Origin: Clostridia bacterium
GTDB lineage: Bacteria; Bacillota; Clostridia; Oscillospirales; Acutalibacteraceae
DNA: 23,534 bases
Direction: 5' to 3'
Assembly: GCA_900767015.1 (NCBI GenBank)
Contig: CAAFXQ010000034.1
Coordinates: 1 to 23,534, forward strand
This document shows positions 7,114-15,809 of the stretch, in pieces. The first letter of the stretch is position 1; the number at the start of each line of letters is the position of its first letter. A model generated the notes under the pieces. That model was not told where the DNA came from, did not search any database, and saw only the letters and a list, made by a program, of their open reading frames with translations. The position numbers were made by a program, and so were the translations under genes.

Positions 7114-7683
7114 TTACCTGAATTTGATTTCGCCGTCTTCCATGCTGTCGATTACGGCAAGCGAGTCCACTCTGACGCCGAGCTCACGGATACGCTTTGA
7201 GCCGGGCTGGAAGCCTTTTTCGATGGCAATCGCACAGCCGACAACCTCGGCGCCCGCCTGACGGCAAAGGTCGATAAGTCCTATAAGAGCGTTGCCCTCG
7301 GCAAGGAAGTCGTCGATAATCAGCACCTTATCGTTTTTATTCAAGAAATCTTTTGAAACGATTACGTCATAGACCGTTCCGTGGGTAAAGGACTTGACGC
7401 TTGTCTTATAAACAGCGTTTGCGATATTCTTTGTCTTGGTCTTTTTAGCGAAAAGAACCGGGCAATCAAAAAACTGCGCCGTTATACAAGCTATTCCTAT
7501 ACCTGAAGATTCAATAGTAAGGATTTTGTTAACACCGCAGTCCGCATATAATCTTTTTATTTCTTCTCCGATAGCATTAAGAAGCTTAACGTCGATCTGA
7601 TGATTCAAAAAAGAATCGACCTTAAGAATGCTTCCCGGATATACCTGTCCGTCTTTGAGAATTCTTTCTTCAAGAAGCTTCAT
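7114..7683 (-). CDS. xpt: Xanthine phosphoribosyltransferase
   Basis: This 189-residue enzyme is predicted to convert xanthine and PRPP to XMP for purine salvage in the cytoplasm. Diagnostic segments are 'LKVDSFLNHQID' near residue 25, 'TIESSGIG' near 60, the PRPP-binding loop 'VLIIDDFLAEGNA' near 125-137 and 'IEKGFQPG' near 156. All match the Bacillus Xpt pattern, and the length is close to the usual 190-195. I start at the ATG (7683), which follows GGTGAT. An in-frame GTG at 7692 would add three residues and lies inside that ribosome site. Its position ahead of a nucleoside-binding protein supports a purine uptake/salvage unit. I see no purine riboswitch in its leader. Confidence 0.93.
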   Translation of the reverse strand: MKLLEERILKDGQVYPGSILKVDSFLNHQIDVKLLNAIGEEIKRLYADCGVNKILTIESSGIGIACITAQFFDCPVLFAKKTKTKNIANAVYKTSVKSFTHGTVYDVIVSKDFLNKNDKVLIIDDFLAEGNALIGLIDLCRQAGAEVVGCAIAIEKGFQPGSKRIRELGVRVDSLAVIDSMEDGEIKFR

Positions 7684-7764
7684 CGTAATCACCGCCGCTA
7701 AAAAAATTGAAACATAAGCGGGTCATACCGAAAGCACGATTCCGCCGATATCAGATACAAACAG

Positions 7765-7793
7765 ATTTTATCAAAAACGCTCGAAATTTGCAA
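7765..7793 (-). promoter_or_regulatory. Promoter of xpt-bmp
   Basis: On the minus strand, TTGCAA (7788-7793), a 17-bp spacer and TAAAAT (7765-7770) predict a start near 7758 and a leader of about 75 nt. The AT-rich 7793-7868 interval otherwise shows only a weak ATAAC/GTTAT inverted repeat after the LysR gene and no clear terminator. Confidence 0.65.
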
Positions 7794-7868
7794 TACATTT
7801 TTTCATTAAACTTGAATTAAAGTAACAATTTGTTCTTGTATAGTTTGCACAACTGATAACGGATACTG

Positions 7869-8801
7869 TTATAAATACTTGCTTCTAGCCTCGCAGACTT
7901 TTTCGATAAATTCAGTGTCCGCTTCGGTCAGCTTGTAGCCCTTGCGGTAAATGAGCACGTCCCGGTATATCTTTTTGTTGGCACTGCACGGCTTTTGAAC
8001 AAGGTTATACTTTTCAAGCAGACTTTCCGGAATCGGCGACACCCACATAAAGGTCGTCGGCACTCTTGAAAGAAGCTCAAACTGACTGCCCCGTTCAAAA
8101 ACGTTGATTCTCTTGTCAACAAAGGCGGAAAGCTCCGCTTTTTTTACGTCAACGTGCGGCATGGACGGCACATAGGGGTCGGAATGTGCGATTTCGATAT
8201 AATCGGCAAGCTCCTGCAAATCAATATCGTCTTTTTGGGCAAGCGGGTGTTCCCGGCTCATGAGAAGAACATAGGAAAACTCGCTGATGACTTCGCCAAG
8301 CAGCTTCTTTTCCGTAAACATACTCCGGAAATACTTATCAAAATTGCTTTGATAGCGAATGATTCCGAGGTTATACTCACTTGACGAAACATTGTTGATG
8401 GTACGCATGGAGTTTGTCTCTTTGTAGAAGAATTCAAGCGGCTCGTCGGTCTTTGTCTCACGGCAGAATTCCGCAAAGGCTTCGGAAATATAGCTTGCCC
8501 TCGGTACGCAGACCGAAAAACGGCGCTTCTTCGCCTTTTTGTTGATATAGATATCTTCAACCTGCTCGACCTGGGCGATAATACGGTTTGCGTATTCCAA
8601 AAACTCCTCGCCCTCCGCCGTGACGGTGATGCCCTTTGAAGTCCGCTTGAAAATTGTGATGCCGAGATTCTCCTCAAGCTCTTTTATCGCCCGGCTCAGG
8701 TTCGGCTGACCCATATACAGGTTTTCAGCAGCCTTGCTGATGGATTTTGTCTTTGCGATTTCGACCGCATATTTAAAATGTAAAAGATTCAAGAAAACCA
8801 C
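7869..8801 (-). CDS. LysR-family transcriptional regulator
   Basis: This 310-residue protein has an N-terminal winged helix-turn-helix in residues about 5-65 ('ISKAAENLYMGQPNLSRAIKELEENLGITIFKR'), a linker helix, and a LysR substrate-binding domain of two alpha/beta lobes to the end. The GTG at 8801 sits 6 nt after AAAGGA. A TTG at 8792 (giving MNLLHFKYAV, a common start in this family) also has a good ribosome site, so the first three residues are uncertain. It is the last gene of the ydcF-polC-trmN6 run, 24 nt behind trmN6, and lies just upstream of the xpt promoter. It could control that promoter, but no specific binding site is evident. Effector unknown. Confidence 0.88.
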   Translation of the reverse strand: MVFLNLLHFKYAVEIAKTKSISKAAENLYMGQPNLSRAIKELEENLGITIFKRTSKGITVTAEGEEFLEYANRIIAQVEQVEDIYINKKAKKRRFSVCVPRASYISEAFAEFCRETKTDEPLEFFYKETNSMRTINNVSSSEYNLGIIRYQSNFDKYFRSMFTEKKLLGEVISEFSYVLLMSREHPLAQKDDIDLQELADYIEIAHSDPYVPSMPHVDVKKAELSAFVDKRINVFERGSQFELLSRVPTTFMWVSPIPESLLEKYNLVQKPCSANKKIYRDVLIYRKGYKLTEADTEFIEKVCEARSKYL

Positions 8802-8825
8802 TTCCTATCCTTTTCATTTATAGTA

Positions 8826-9572
8826 TTATCCTCTGCTCTGTCTGTAATCGAAAAAGATTCTTTCAATCTCTTCGCTGTCGGAGTTGTCGGCGTTTTGCAT
8901 AATCAGGTTCTTTTCGACCGTCACATGACTTTTTGCGCCCCTCTTGCCCTCAACGAGAACGAGCCACGGCGGCCTGCCCTCCTGCTGACAGACGAAGCGA
9001 AGCCGTTTGACCTCGAGCTTATTTTCCCGCATACTGCAAATAATGTCGCAAAGCCGTTCGGGTCGGTGACACATACAAAACCGTCCGCCGAAGCGCAAAA
9101 GAGACGCCGCCGCCCTGACTGCATCGTCAATGGTGCACATTGTTTCGTGCCGGGCGATTTTATCCGCTTCGCTTTCGCTTTCGATGCCCGTGCCTAACGG
9201 CTTGTACGGCGGATTCATCGTCACAAGGTCGAACGACCCGAAGCCGAGCACGCCTTTGAGTTCACGCAGGTCGGCATTGACAACCTTTACCCTTTCGGTA
9301 AGTCCGTTCAGAGCAAGCGACCGTGTGAGCTGACCGCAGGCGGCCGGCTGAATATCGACTGCCGTAATGTCGCCTGTTTCTTTTTTACACCAAAGAAGCG
9401 GAATGATGCCGCACCCCGTTCCGAGGTCGCAAAGCCTTTCTTTTTTCTTCGGGTTCGAAAAATCGGCAAGCAAAATCGCATCCGTTCCGAACGTGTGCGC
9501 CTTACTTACGATGAGGCTCATATCTTTTCCGAGCGGTTCGAGCTTTTCCCCTGTTTTCAATTCAATTTCCAT
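8826..9572 (-). CDS. trmN6: tRNA1(Val) adenine-37 N6-methyltransferase (TrmN6/YfiC type)
   Basis: This is a 248-residue Rossmann-fold methyltransferase. The SAM-binding motif I is 'LCDLGTGCGIIPLLW' near residue 47, with an acidic 'AVDIQ' motif near 70-75. The N6-adenine catalytic motif NPPY ('LVTMNPPYKPLG') lies near residue 120. An 'FGTDAILLADF' block near 28-38 is typical of the YfiC/TrmN6 group, which methylates A37 of tRNA1(Val) in E. coli. That exact target in Clostridia is inference. The start ATG follows AAGGTGA. It lies 9 nt after polC and is probably cotranscribed. Confidence 0.85.
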   Translation of the reverse strand: MEIELKTGEKLEPLGKDMSLIVSKAHTFGTDAILLADFSNPKKKERLCDLGTGCGIIPLLWCKKETGDITAVDIQPAACGQLTRSLALNGLTERVKVVNADLRELKGVLGFGSFDLVTMNPPYKPLGTGIESESEADKIARHETMCTIDDAVRAAASLLRFGGRFCMCHRPERLCDIICSMRENKLEVKRLRFVCQQEGRPPWLVLVEGKRGAKSHVTVEKNLIMQNADNSDSEEIERIFFDYRQSRG

Positions 9573-9581
9573 TTATTCACC

Positions 9582-12500
9582 TTAAAAATCAAAAAGACTG
9601 ATTTGTCTTGATTCCGGCATTCCGTCAAGCGCTCCGACCTGCCGTAAAGCATCAATGACGGCGCTCGATGCGCCTGCCTTGGCGGCAAAATCGTCCACGC
9701 AGACAAAGGTGTCAACACCCTCTCTCGCCTGAGCAAGTCCGATTGCGGCGTTTTCGCCGACACCGCTTAACGCCGAAAACGGCATACGGATTTTTCCGTC
9801 CTCAATTTTATACGTTTTGGCGTCGGACTTATAAATATCAACAGGCAGAAACTCGATTCCTCTTGCCATCATTTCGTTGACGACCTGAAGTCCCGGGTAC
9901 ATATTTCTGTCCTTGGGTGCCGCCGCCTTTCCGGCTTCCTTGATTTCTTTCATGCGGTTTTTGACCGCCTGCCGTCCGGCAAGCACGGCAACGGCGTCAA
10001 TATCGCCGCCCCGGACAGTCATATACGCCGCATAGTATTCGAGCGGATAATAAATCTTATACCAACCGAGTCTTAGCGCCGCACTGACGTAAGCTGCTGC
10101 GTGAGCCTTCGGGAACATATATTTAATTTTCATACAGGAGTCGATATACCACTGTTCGACGCCGTTGTCCTTCATAATCTGCTGAAGCTCGGGGGTGAGC
10201 AGCTTTTTCGACTTACCCTTACGGACAATTTCCATGATTTTAAACGCAATACTCGGCTCAACGCCCTTATGCATCAGGTAAACCATGATACTGTCTCTTG
10301 TTCCGATAACCTCGGAAATTGTGCACACGCCGTCCTTGATAAGCTCCTGCGCATTGCCGAGCCATACGTCCGTACCGTGGGAAAGACCCGAAACCTGCAA
10401 CAGGTCGGAGAAATTCTTCGGCTTCGCTTCGAGTAGCATACCGATAACAAAGTCCGTACCCATTTCGGGAATCGACAGCGTGCCGGTCGGGCAATCGATA
10501 TCCTCCGCCGTAACGCCTAACGGCTCGGGACTTAAAATCATCTCGTATATTTTCGGGTCGCAGATATCCGTTTTCATCGCCGGAATACCCGTTAAGTCTT
10601 CCAGATACTTATAAAGCGTCGGAACATCGTGACCGAGGTTATCAAGCTTAAGAATCGTGTCGTGCAGGGCATGGAAGTCGAAGTGCGTCGTAATCATGCC
10701 CTTGCTTGCGTCGTCGGACGGGTGCTGAACGGGGGTAAAATCCTCCGCTTCGTAAGCGTTCGGCACAACAACCATGCCGCCCGGGTGCTGACCCGTTGTG
10801 CGCTTGACGCCCGTACAGCCTCTTGTCAGTCTGTCCTCTTCGGCACGGCTGACGTTCATGTTTCTTTCTTCAAGATATTTTTTCACAAAGCCGTAGGCGG
10901 TTTTGTCCGCAACCGTCGCCATAGTACCGGCTTTGAAAACGTGGGTAATACCGAAAAGCTCTTCGGTGTAGCGGTGGGCTCTTGACTGATACTCACCCGA
11001 GAAGTTCAGGTCGATATCGGGGCTCTTATCGCCCTTGAAGCCGAGGAAGGTTTCGAACGGAATATCGTGACCGTCCCGTTCCATCGGAACATCGCAGTGC
11101 GGACAGTTTTTCGGCGGCAAGTCGTAGCCCGAACCGACCGAACCGTCAAGGAAGAATTCGGAGTGCTTACATTCGGGACAACGGTAGTGCGGTGCCAAGG
11201 GGTTCACCTCGGAGATACCGGCGGCGTTCGCAACATAGGACGAGCCGACCGAACCTCTCGAGCCGACAAGGTAGCCGTGATCCTCGGAGTTTTTGACGAG
11301 CTTTTGCGCAATGATATACAAAACGCCGAAACCGTGCTTGATAATCGAGTCAAGCTCTCTTGTCAAGCGGTTCGCCACATATTCGGGAACATCATCGCCG
11401 TAAAGACGCTTCGTCTTTTCCCAGCAAAGCTTTTTCAGCTCCTCGTCCGCCCCGTCGATGCTCGGCGGGAAGTTTCCGCTCGGAATCGGTACAATCCGTT
11501 CGGTCATGTCGGCGATAATGCCGGGGTTCGTGATAACGACCTCCTTCGCCGTTTCTTCGCCGAGGTAGGCAAATTCCTTTAACATATCCTCGGTGTTGCG
11601 AAGATACAAGGGAGCCTGCTTGTCGGCGTCGGGGAAACCCTGACCGGCCATGAGAATCGCACGGTAAACGCTGTCGCCCGGGTCGATAAAGTGAACGTCA
11701 CAGGTGGCGACGACCAACTTATGAAGCTTGTCCGCAATATGAATAATCTTTTTATTGAAGTACTGAATATCCTCGACGCTGTTGACGTGCGGATACCGTT
11801 CGCTTCTTATCATGTATTCGTTGTTGCCGCAGGGCTGAATTTCAAGATAATCGTAAAACGAGGCGATTTCGAGGATTCTTTCTTCACTCTCTCCGTTAAC
11901 GACCGCACGGTACAGCTCACCTGCTTCGCAGGCGCTTCCGATAATAAGTCCCTCACGCAGTTTAACAAGCTCGCTTCTCGGAATAATCGGGCGGCGGTGG
12001 AAATACTGAAGATTCGAAAGAGAAATCAGCTTATAAAGATTCTTAAGACCCGTGTTGTTCCGGGCAAGAATAATCATGTGATAATACTTCGCCTTTTTCT
12101 CTTTTTTCCATTCATCAAACGACCGGTGTGAATCGTCAATATAGTACGCTTCCATGCCGTAGATGATCTTGATTTTGCCGCCTGCCGCCGCAGTCGCTTC
12201 GGGGAACGCCTGCACAACGCCGTGGTCGGTGATGGCGATTGCCTTATGTCCCCACGCAATCGCTCTTTTGACAAGGTCGGCGGCGTCCGTCATGCCGTCC
12301 ATCATCGACATCTTTGTATGAAGATGAAGCTCGACACGCTTTTCCTCGGCACCGTCGGTCGGCGGAATCTTATCGACAAGCGAAATCGCCCTCGGAGAAA
12401 TCACGTTTTCGCCCGAATATTTATCGTAGGTGATGTCGCCTCTTAAAAGCACCGTCACGCCGTCCTTAAGCTTATCAAGAAGCTTTTCACAGTGCTCTTT

Positions 12501-13316
12501 TCTTTCGAACACCTTACAGCTGTACGCATAGGTTCCGTCGCTGATATTAAACGTGATGATACAGCTTCTGCCATCTCTCGTTTCCCGGCTTTCGAACGAG
12601 AAGATGTCGCCCCAGACAACACAGCTTCCGTCCTCGGGACTGACGGACTTAATCGGAACGGGCGGCTTTGTGATTTTACTGCCGTATATCGGCTTCGCTG
12701 TTTCGAGATACAGCGGAACACCCTCAACGGTTACATGCTCCTTGGGTTTGCTGTTTTCCGCCTGTTCCCGGTAAAAGACGGGTGCCGGTGTGTTTTCCTC
12801 CGCCTTTTGAATCATTCTCTTGACCTGCTCGTCCTCGACGGAAACGTCCGCTCCGTCAAACACGACACTGATCTCACGGGAGAAAAGCTTTCGGACGGTG
12901 TTCGCCATAAAGGTATCACAGCCGCAGCTTCTTAAGATATCCGCTCCGCCGTGCGTCAGCGTGATTGTCAACGTCTTTCCGTCAAAGTCGCAGGCACTGC
13001 CCTTGAAAAAGCCGTTTGAAGCGGCGACCGCTTTGTTCGTTCGTTCCACAAGACTCGAATAAAACTCGGGCGAAAAGCTTTCGGGCGGCATTTTCGGGTT
13101 GATGACCGCCGAATCAAGCAAAAGCTTTTCACTGATTGCCTTTTGCGCTTTTAAAAGCACGCTGTCGGTCACAAGACCGCCGAACACAAGGTCAAGCTCC
13201 ATCAATCGCTTTTCTTTAAAGATTCTTATATTTTCAACCTCGCACGAGGCAAACGCCTGTGAGAGGGTACTGTCCTCAAAAAGCTCACCGAAAAGGGAGC
13301 CGAAACTTACACTCAT
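9582..13316 (-). CDS. polC: DNA polymerase III PolC-type alpha subunit lacking the inserted 3'-5' exonuclease domain
   Basis: This 1244-residue replicative polymerase starts at the ATG at 13316, 9 nt after AAAGGA. An in-frame TTG at 13349 precedes that ribosome site and is unlikely. Domains in order are: PolC N-terminal region to about 225; OB fold about 230-320; PHP domain from about 325 (HLHTKMSMMDG, ITDHGV, GMEAYY, YYHMIILARN, ACEAGE, CDVHF, with all nine usual metal ligands apparently present); zinc motif CPEC...CPHC near 712-740; palm with 'SPDIDLNFSGEYQ' catalytic aspartates near 768; fingers; and a C-terminal region ending 'QISLFDF'. Canonical PolC is about 1430 residues and carries a DEDD exonuclease within PHP. 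Here about 24 residues bridge GMEAYY to YYHMII, and no exonuclease motif is seen. The reading frame is intact. Confidence 0.95.
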   Translation of the reverse strand: MSVSFGSLFGELFEDSTLSQAFASCEVENIRIFKEKRLMELDLVFGGLVTDSVLLKAQKAISEKLLLDSAVINPKMPPESFSPEFYSSLVERTNKAVAASNGFFKGSACDFDGKTLTITLTHGGADILRSCGCDTFMANTVRKLFSREISVVFDGADVSVEDEQVKRMIQKAEENTPAPVFYREQAENSKPKEHVTVEGVPLYLETAKPIYGSKITKPPVPIKSVSPEDGSCVVWGDIFSFESRETRDGRSCIITFNISDGTYAYSCKVFERKEHCEKLLDKLKDGVTVLLRGDITYDKYSGENVISPRAISLVDKIPPTDGAEEKRVELHLHTKMSMMDGMTDAADLVKRAIAWGHKAIAITDHGVVQAFPEATAAAGGKIKIIYGMEAYYIDDSHRSFDEWKKEKKAKYYHMIILARNNTGLKNLYKLISLSNLQYFHRRPIIPRSELVKLREGLIIGSACEAGELYRAVVNGESEERILEIASFYDYLEIQPCGNNEYMIRSERYPHVNSVEDIQYFNKKIIHIADKLHKLVVATCDVHFIDPGDSVYRAILMAGQGFPDADKQAPLYLRNTEDMLKEFAYLGEETAKEVVITNPGIIADMTERIVPIPSGNFPPSIDGADEELKKLCWEKTKRLYGDDVPEYVANRLTRELDSIIKHGFGVLYIIAQKLVKNSEDHGYLVGSRGSVGSSYVANAAGISEVNPLAPHYRCPECKHSEFFLDGSVGSGYDLPPKNCPHCDVPMERDGHDIPFETFLGFKGDKSPDIDLNFSGEYQSRAHRYTEELFGITHVFKAGTMATVADKTAYGFVKKYLEERNMNVSRAEEDRLTRGCTGVKRTTGQHPGGMVVVPNAYEAEDFTPVQHPSDDASKGMITTHFDFHALHDTILKLDNLGHDVPTLYKYLEDLTGIPAMKTDICDPKIYEMILSPEPLGVTAEDIDCPTGTLSIPEMGTDFVIGMLLEAKPKNFSDLLQVSGLSHGTDVWLGNAQELIKDGVCTISEVIGTRDSIMVYLMHKGVEPSIAFKIMEIVRKGKSKKLLTPELQQIMKDNGVEQWYIDSCMKIKYMFPKAHAAAYVSAALRLGWYKIYYPLEYYAAYMTVRGGDIDAVAVLAGRQAVKNRMKEIKEAGKAAAPKDRNMYPGLQVVNEMMARGIEFLPVDIYKSDAKTYKIEDGKIRMPFSALSGVGENAAIGLAQAREGVDTFVCVDDFAAKAGASSAVIDALRQVGALDGMPESRQISLFDF

Positions 13317-13352
13317 GGTTGTTGGTAATCCTTTCTTAACGGGAAACAATAT

Positions 13353-13387
13353 AGATAATAGATAAGAGATAACAGATAATAGATAAT
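13353..13387. repeat. Five tandem 7-bp repeats (AGATAAN) between ispG and polC
   Basis: On the plus strand there are five head-to-tail copies of AGATAA plus one variable base (T, G, C, T, T). They lie in the 80-bp gap between the ispG stop and the polC ribosome site, so they are in the polC leader of the leftward mRNA. Confidence 0.85.
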
Positions 13388-13396
13388 AGTGAACCG

Positions 13397-14452
13397 TTAT
13401 GGGAGCTTTTCAATCTCTTTAAAAAGCTCGTCTACGATAGCTTCTTCGGGGACTTTTCGTAAAATTTCGCCGTGGGCAAAAATCAGTCCGCACCCGTCGC
13501 CGCCGGCGATTCCGATATCGGCTTCCTTTGCTTCGCCCGGACCGTTGACAACACAGCCCATGACGGCAACCTTGATGCTCTTATGTACATCACGAAGCCG
13601 CTTTTCCACCTTGTCCGCAAGGGAAATCAGGTCGATTTTTGTTCTGCCGCAGGTCGGGCAGGAAACAAGCGTCGGGCTGTCGGTTTTCAGTCCGATTGCC
13701 GACAGAATATCGAAGCCCGCATAAACCTCGTTGACAGGGTCGGCGGTCAGTGACACCCGGATTGTGTCGCCGATTCCTCTTGTTAAAAGGGAGCCGATGC
13801 CGACCGAGGACTTGATGATGCCCATTCGCATTGTACCGGCTTCCGTAACACCCAAGTGAAGCGGATACGGACACCGTTCGGCTACGGTTTCGTAGGCTTT
13901 TATCATATTGGAGACATTCGAGGATTTAATCGAAATGACAATATCGTCAAAGTCGAACTTTTCAAGCAGTCTTACATGATACATTGCACTCTCCGCCATC
14001 GCCTCGGGCGTCGGTGCGCCGTATTTTTCAAGAATCTCCTTTTCGACCGAGCCGGAGTTGACGCCGATTCTGATCGGTACGCCCGCATTTTTACATTTAA
14101 CGGCGACCGCTTTTACATTTTCATCACAGCCGATATTGCCCGGGTTGATTCTTATTTTATCGACCCCTGCGTCCACGCACGCAAGCGCCAGCTTATAGTT
14201 AAAATGAATATCCGCAACAACCGGCACGGACACGGTTTCTTTTAAGGCAGCGATGGTCTTGACCGCCTCCATGTCGGGCACGGCGGCTCTTATTATCTGA
14301 CAGCCGGCCTTTTCGAGTGCGATTGCCTGTTTTATGTTACCCTCGATATCATGAGCCGGGATATTGAGCATCGACTGCACGCTTACCGGGCTGTCGCCGC
14401 CGATAAAAATATTGCCGACCTTAATCTTTTTGCTGTTTCTTCTTTCTGTCAC
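13397..14452 (-). CDS. ispG: 4-Hydroxy-3-methylbut-2-enyl diphosphate synthase (IspG/GcpE)
   Basis: This 351-residue enzyme carries out the penultimate step of the MEP isoprenoid pathway, reducing methylerythritol cyclodiphosphate to HMBPP with a [4Fe-4S] cluster. The N-terminal TIM barrel begins 'VGNIFIGGDSPVSVQSML'. The C-terminal cluster domain carries 'VSCPTCGRT' near 262-270 and 'MGCVVNGPGEAKEADIG' near 298-314, giving the three cluster cysteines. The length fits the short bacterial form. The start is GTG, 9 nt after AAGGAG. It lies 13 nt after the DUF1292 gene and upstream of polC, a neighbourhood common in Clostridia. Confidence 0.95.
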   Translation of the reverse strand: MTERRNSKKIKVGNIFIGGDSPVSVQSMLNIPAHDIEGNIKQAIALEKAGCQIIRAAVPDMEAVKTIAALKETVSVPVVADIHFNYKLALACVDAGVDKIRINPGNIGCDENVKAVAVKCKNAGVPIRIGVNSGSVEKEILEKYGAPTPEAMAESAMYHVRLLEKFDFDDIVISIKSSNVSNMIKAYETVAERCPYPLHLGVTEAGTMRMGIIKSSVGIGSLLTRGIGDTIRVSLTADPVNEVYAGFDILSAIGLKTDSPTLVSCPTCGRTKIDLISLADKVEKRLRDVHKSIKVAVMGCVVNGPGEAKEADIGIAGGDGCGLIFAHGEILRKVPEEAIVDELFKEIEKLP

Positions 14453-14465
14453 GGTCGCTCACTCC

Positions 14466-14753
14466 TTAATCAAAATCAAATTCGTCCTCGTTTTTTATCC
14501 GGAAAATCTCAAACACTTCGTCGAGAACTTTTTCGTCTTTTTCTCTGATGTAACGCTCGTCTTCGCCCAGAATCTGAATCCGGAAAATATCGACATAGCC
14601 GTCGGCGTCCTCGGGCGAAATGACAGCGTATTCGATTCCGTCACGGCAGACAATATCCAAAAATTCGCCGTTTACTGTTTCACCGTCGGTATCCCGGAAG
14701 CTTACGGAGAAATCAAGATTATCATCGTCAAGCTGATCTAAAAGGCGGCTCAT
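14466..14753 (-). CDS. DUF1292 domain protein (YrzB-like)
   Basis: This is a 95-residue, very acidic protein. Residues about 10-75 match the DUF1292 pattern: 'VSFRDTDGETVNGEFLDIVCRDGIEYAVISPEDADGY', then 'DIFRIQILGEDERY' and a C-terminal 'LDEVFEIF' helix. The family is widespread in Firmicutes and its role is not known to me. The ATG follows GGGGAAAG and overlaps the end of the SecB-like gene by 4 bp (ATGA), so the two are translationally coupled. Confidence 0.82.
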   Translation of the reverse strand: MSRLLDQLDDDNLDFSVSFRDTDGETVNGEFLDIVCRDGIEYAVISPEDADGYVDIFRIQILGEDERYIREKDEKVLDEVFEIFRIKNEDEFDFD

Positions 14754-15157
14754 TCGCTTTCCCCTTTCATGGCGTTCATATCAAAACGGTAAATATCCTG
14801 ACTGTCGATGTCGACGTTCTGTACGATAATCGGCGGAATGCCGGCCGTGGCGGAAAGCGTTGTAATAAGCGCCTTTGCGTACGGGAAAAGCTCCTTGAAC
14901 GTTTCCACGTGAACCAGTTCTTTTTGTGCTTCGGACGAAACGGAAAAAATTCCGCAGACCGTGACCTTGACGTTCAGCACATCGGGCTGCTGTTTATCGA
15001 AGACTTCGACCGTCATGGTGCCCTCGCACATACCCTTGTTGTCGTATTTTACGTTGTAGCTTACTTTATTGTTAAAATGAAGCTGTACCTTTGCGGTGAT
15101 GTTGTTCGAAAAAACAACCTCCTTGACCTTATAAGCTTTTAGCTGCGTAAGATTCAT
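14750..15157 (-). CDS. SecB-like protein-export chaperone
   Basis: This 135-residue protein is about the length of SecB. It starts with two long beta strands ('LKAYKVKEVVFSNN', 'NVKYDNKGMCEGTMTVEVF'). The C-terminal hallmark near residues 90-118, 'LFPYAKALITTLSATAGIPPIIVQNV', matches the SecB 'LFPYaR.liSdlt..aGfPpl.l.pi' signature. SecB tetramers hold unfolded clients for export in Proteobacteria. Gram-positive SecB-like proteins are less studied, and some serve as toxin-antitoxin chaperones. No toxin or antitoxin gene lies beside this one, so a general chaperone role is more likely (inference). ATG after AAGGAGAA; one nt after the ydcF-like gene. Confidence 0.75.
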   Translation of the reverse strand: MNLTQLKAYKVKEVVFSNNITAKVQLHFNNKVSYNVKYDNKGMCEGTMTVEVFDKQQPDVLNVKVTVCGIFSVSSEAQKELVHVETFKELFPYAKALITTLSATAGIPPIIVQNVDIDSQDIYRFDMNAMKGESE

Positions 15158-15158
15158 G

Positions 15159-15752
15159 TCAATTCTCCTTTTTTCCCGTTTCCGCTATCGTTGCAGGGAA
15201 CACGAGAAGCTCTCTGATATAATTTTTCACTTTCTGCTCCTTCGGCGACGGCGCCGCAACGCTTTTTACCTTTACGCCCGTCCGCTTTGCGATATACAAA
15301 GAGCGCATGAGATGAAATTCGCTCGAAAGAAAAGCGATTTTCGGCTCAGACTGAAGAGACATTCCGTCGATAATCTTTTTGGCGTTCGAAAAATTCTCCT
15401 TGGTCGTGGTCGATTTATCCTCGAGAATGATTCTGCCCTCATCAATTCCGAAACTTATGAGTCCGTCTTTTATCGCTTCGGCTTCGCTTTTTGTCTGGTC
15501 GGCGTGTACGATTCCGCCGCAGCAGATTGCGATTGTATTTTTATGTTCCGAAAGAAATTCGGCAGCTTTTTCGGTGCGCATTTTAAGCGTCGGCTCGGGC
15601 TCATCTCCTCTTACCCGACAGCCGAGTATCAAAAGAAAGTCCGGCTCAAAATCAAGATTCCCCCTACTTTCATAAGCCTCGGCGGCAAAAAAAGCACCGA
15701 CAGCCGTACCGACTGCGCCGAGAGTCAAAGCGGCCAATTTAGAAAACGGCAT
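15159..15752 (-). CDS. YdcF-family (DUF218/ElyC-SanA-like) membrane-anchored protein
   Basis: This 197-residue protein has an N-terminal hydrophobic anchor at about residues 5-25 and a DUF218 Rossmann-like domain. Landmarks are 'DFLLILGCRVRGDEPEPTLKMRTEKAAEFL' near 40-65, 'IAICCGG', 'DEGRIILEDKSTTTKENFSNAKKII' and 'AFLSSEFHLMRSLYIAKRTG'. The conserved Arg, Glu and His-rich positions of the family are present. ElyC and SanA relatives affect envelope and cell-wall lipid carrier metabolism in E. coli, and the biochemical activity is unproven. I start at the ATG at 15752, which follows GAGGTGA. A GTG at 15761 lies inside that site. It is the first gene of the leftward operon reaching polC. Confidence 0.8.
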   Translation of the reverse strand: MPFSKLAALTLGAVGTAVGAFFAAEAYESRGNLDFEPDFLLILGCRVRGDEPEPTLKMRTEKAAEFLSEHKNTIAICCGGIVHADQTKSEAEAIKDGLISFGIDEGRIILEDKSTTTKENFSNAKKIIDGMSLQSEPKIAFLSSEFHLMRSLYIAKRTGVKVKSVAAPSPKEQKVKNYIRELLVFPATIAETGKKEN

Positions 15753-15809
15753 AACAATCACCTCATAAAAAATTCAATACAGCTTAATATAAACGGCAAA
15801 AACCATACA

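Noticed and set aside
7693..7758. Possible purine riboswitch ahead of xpt
   Set aside because: The ~75-nt leader has none of the conserved purine aptamer junction bases and no terminator. Only a weak ATATCG/CGGTAT pairing exists.
9582..13316. PolC truncation by frameshift
   Set aside because: The reading frame is continuous with N-terminal, OB, PHP, zinc, palm and C-terminal parts all present. Only the exonuclease insertion is missing, cleanly.
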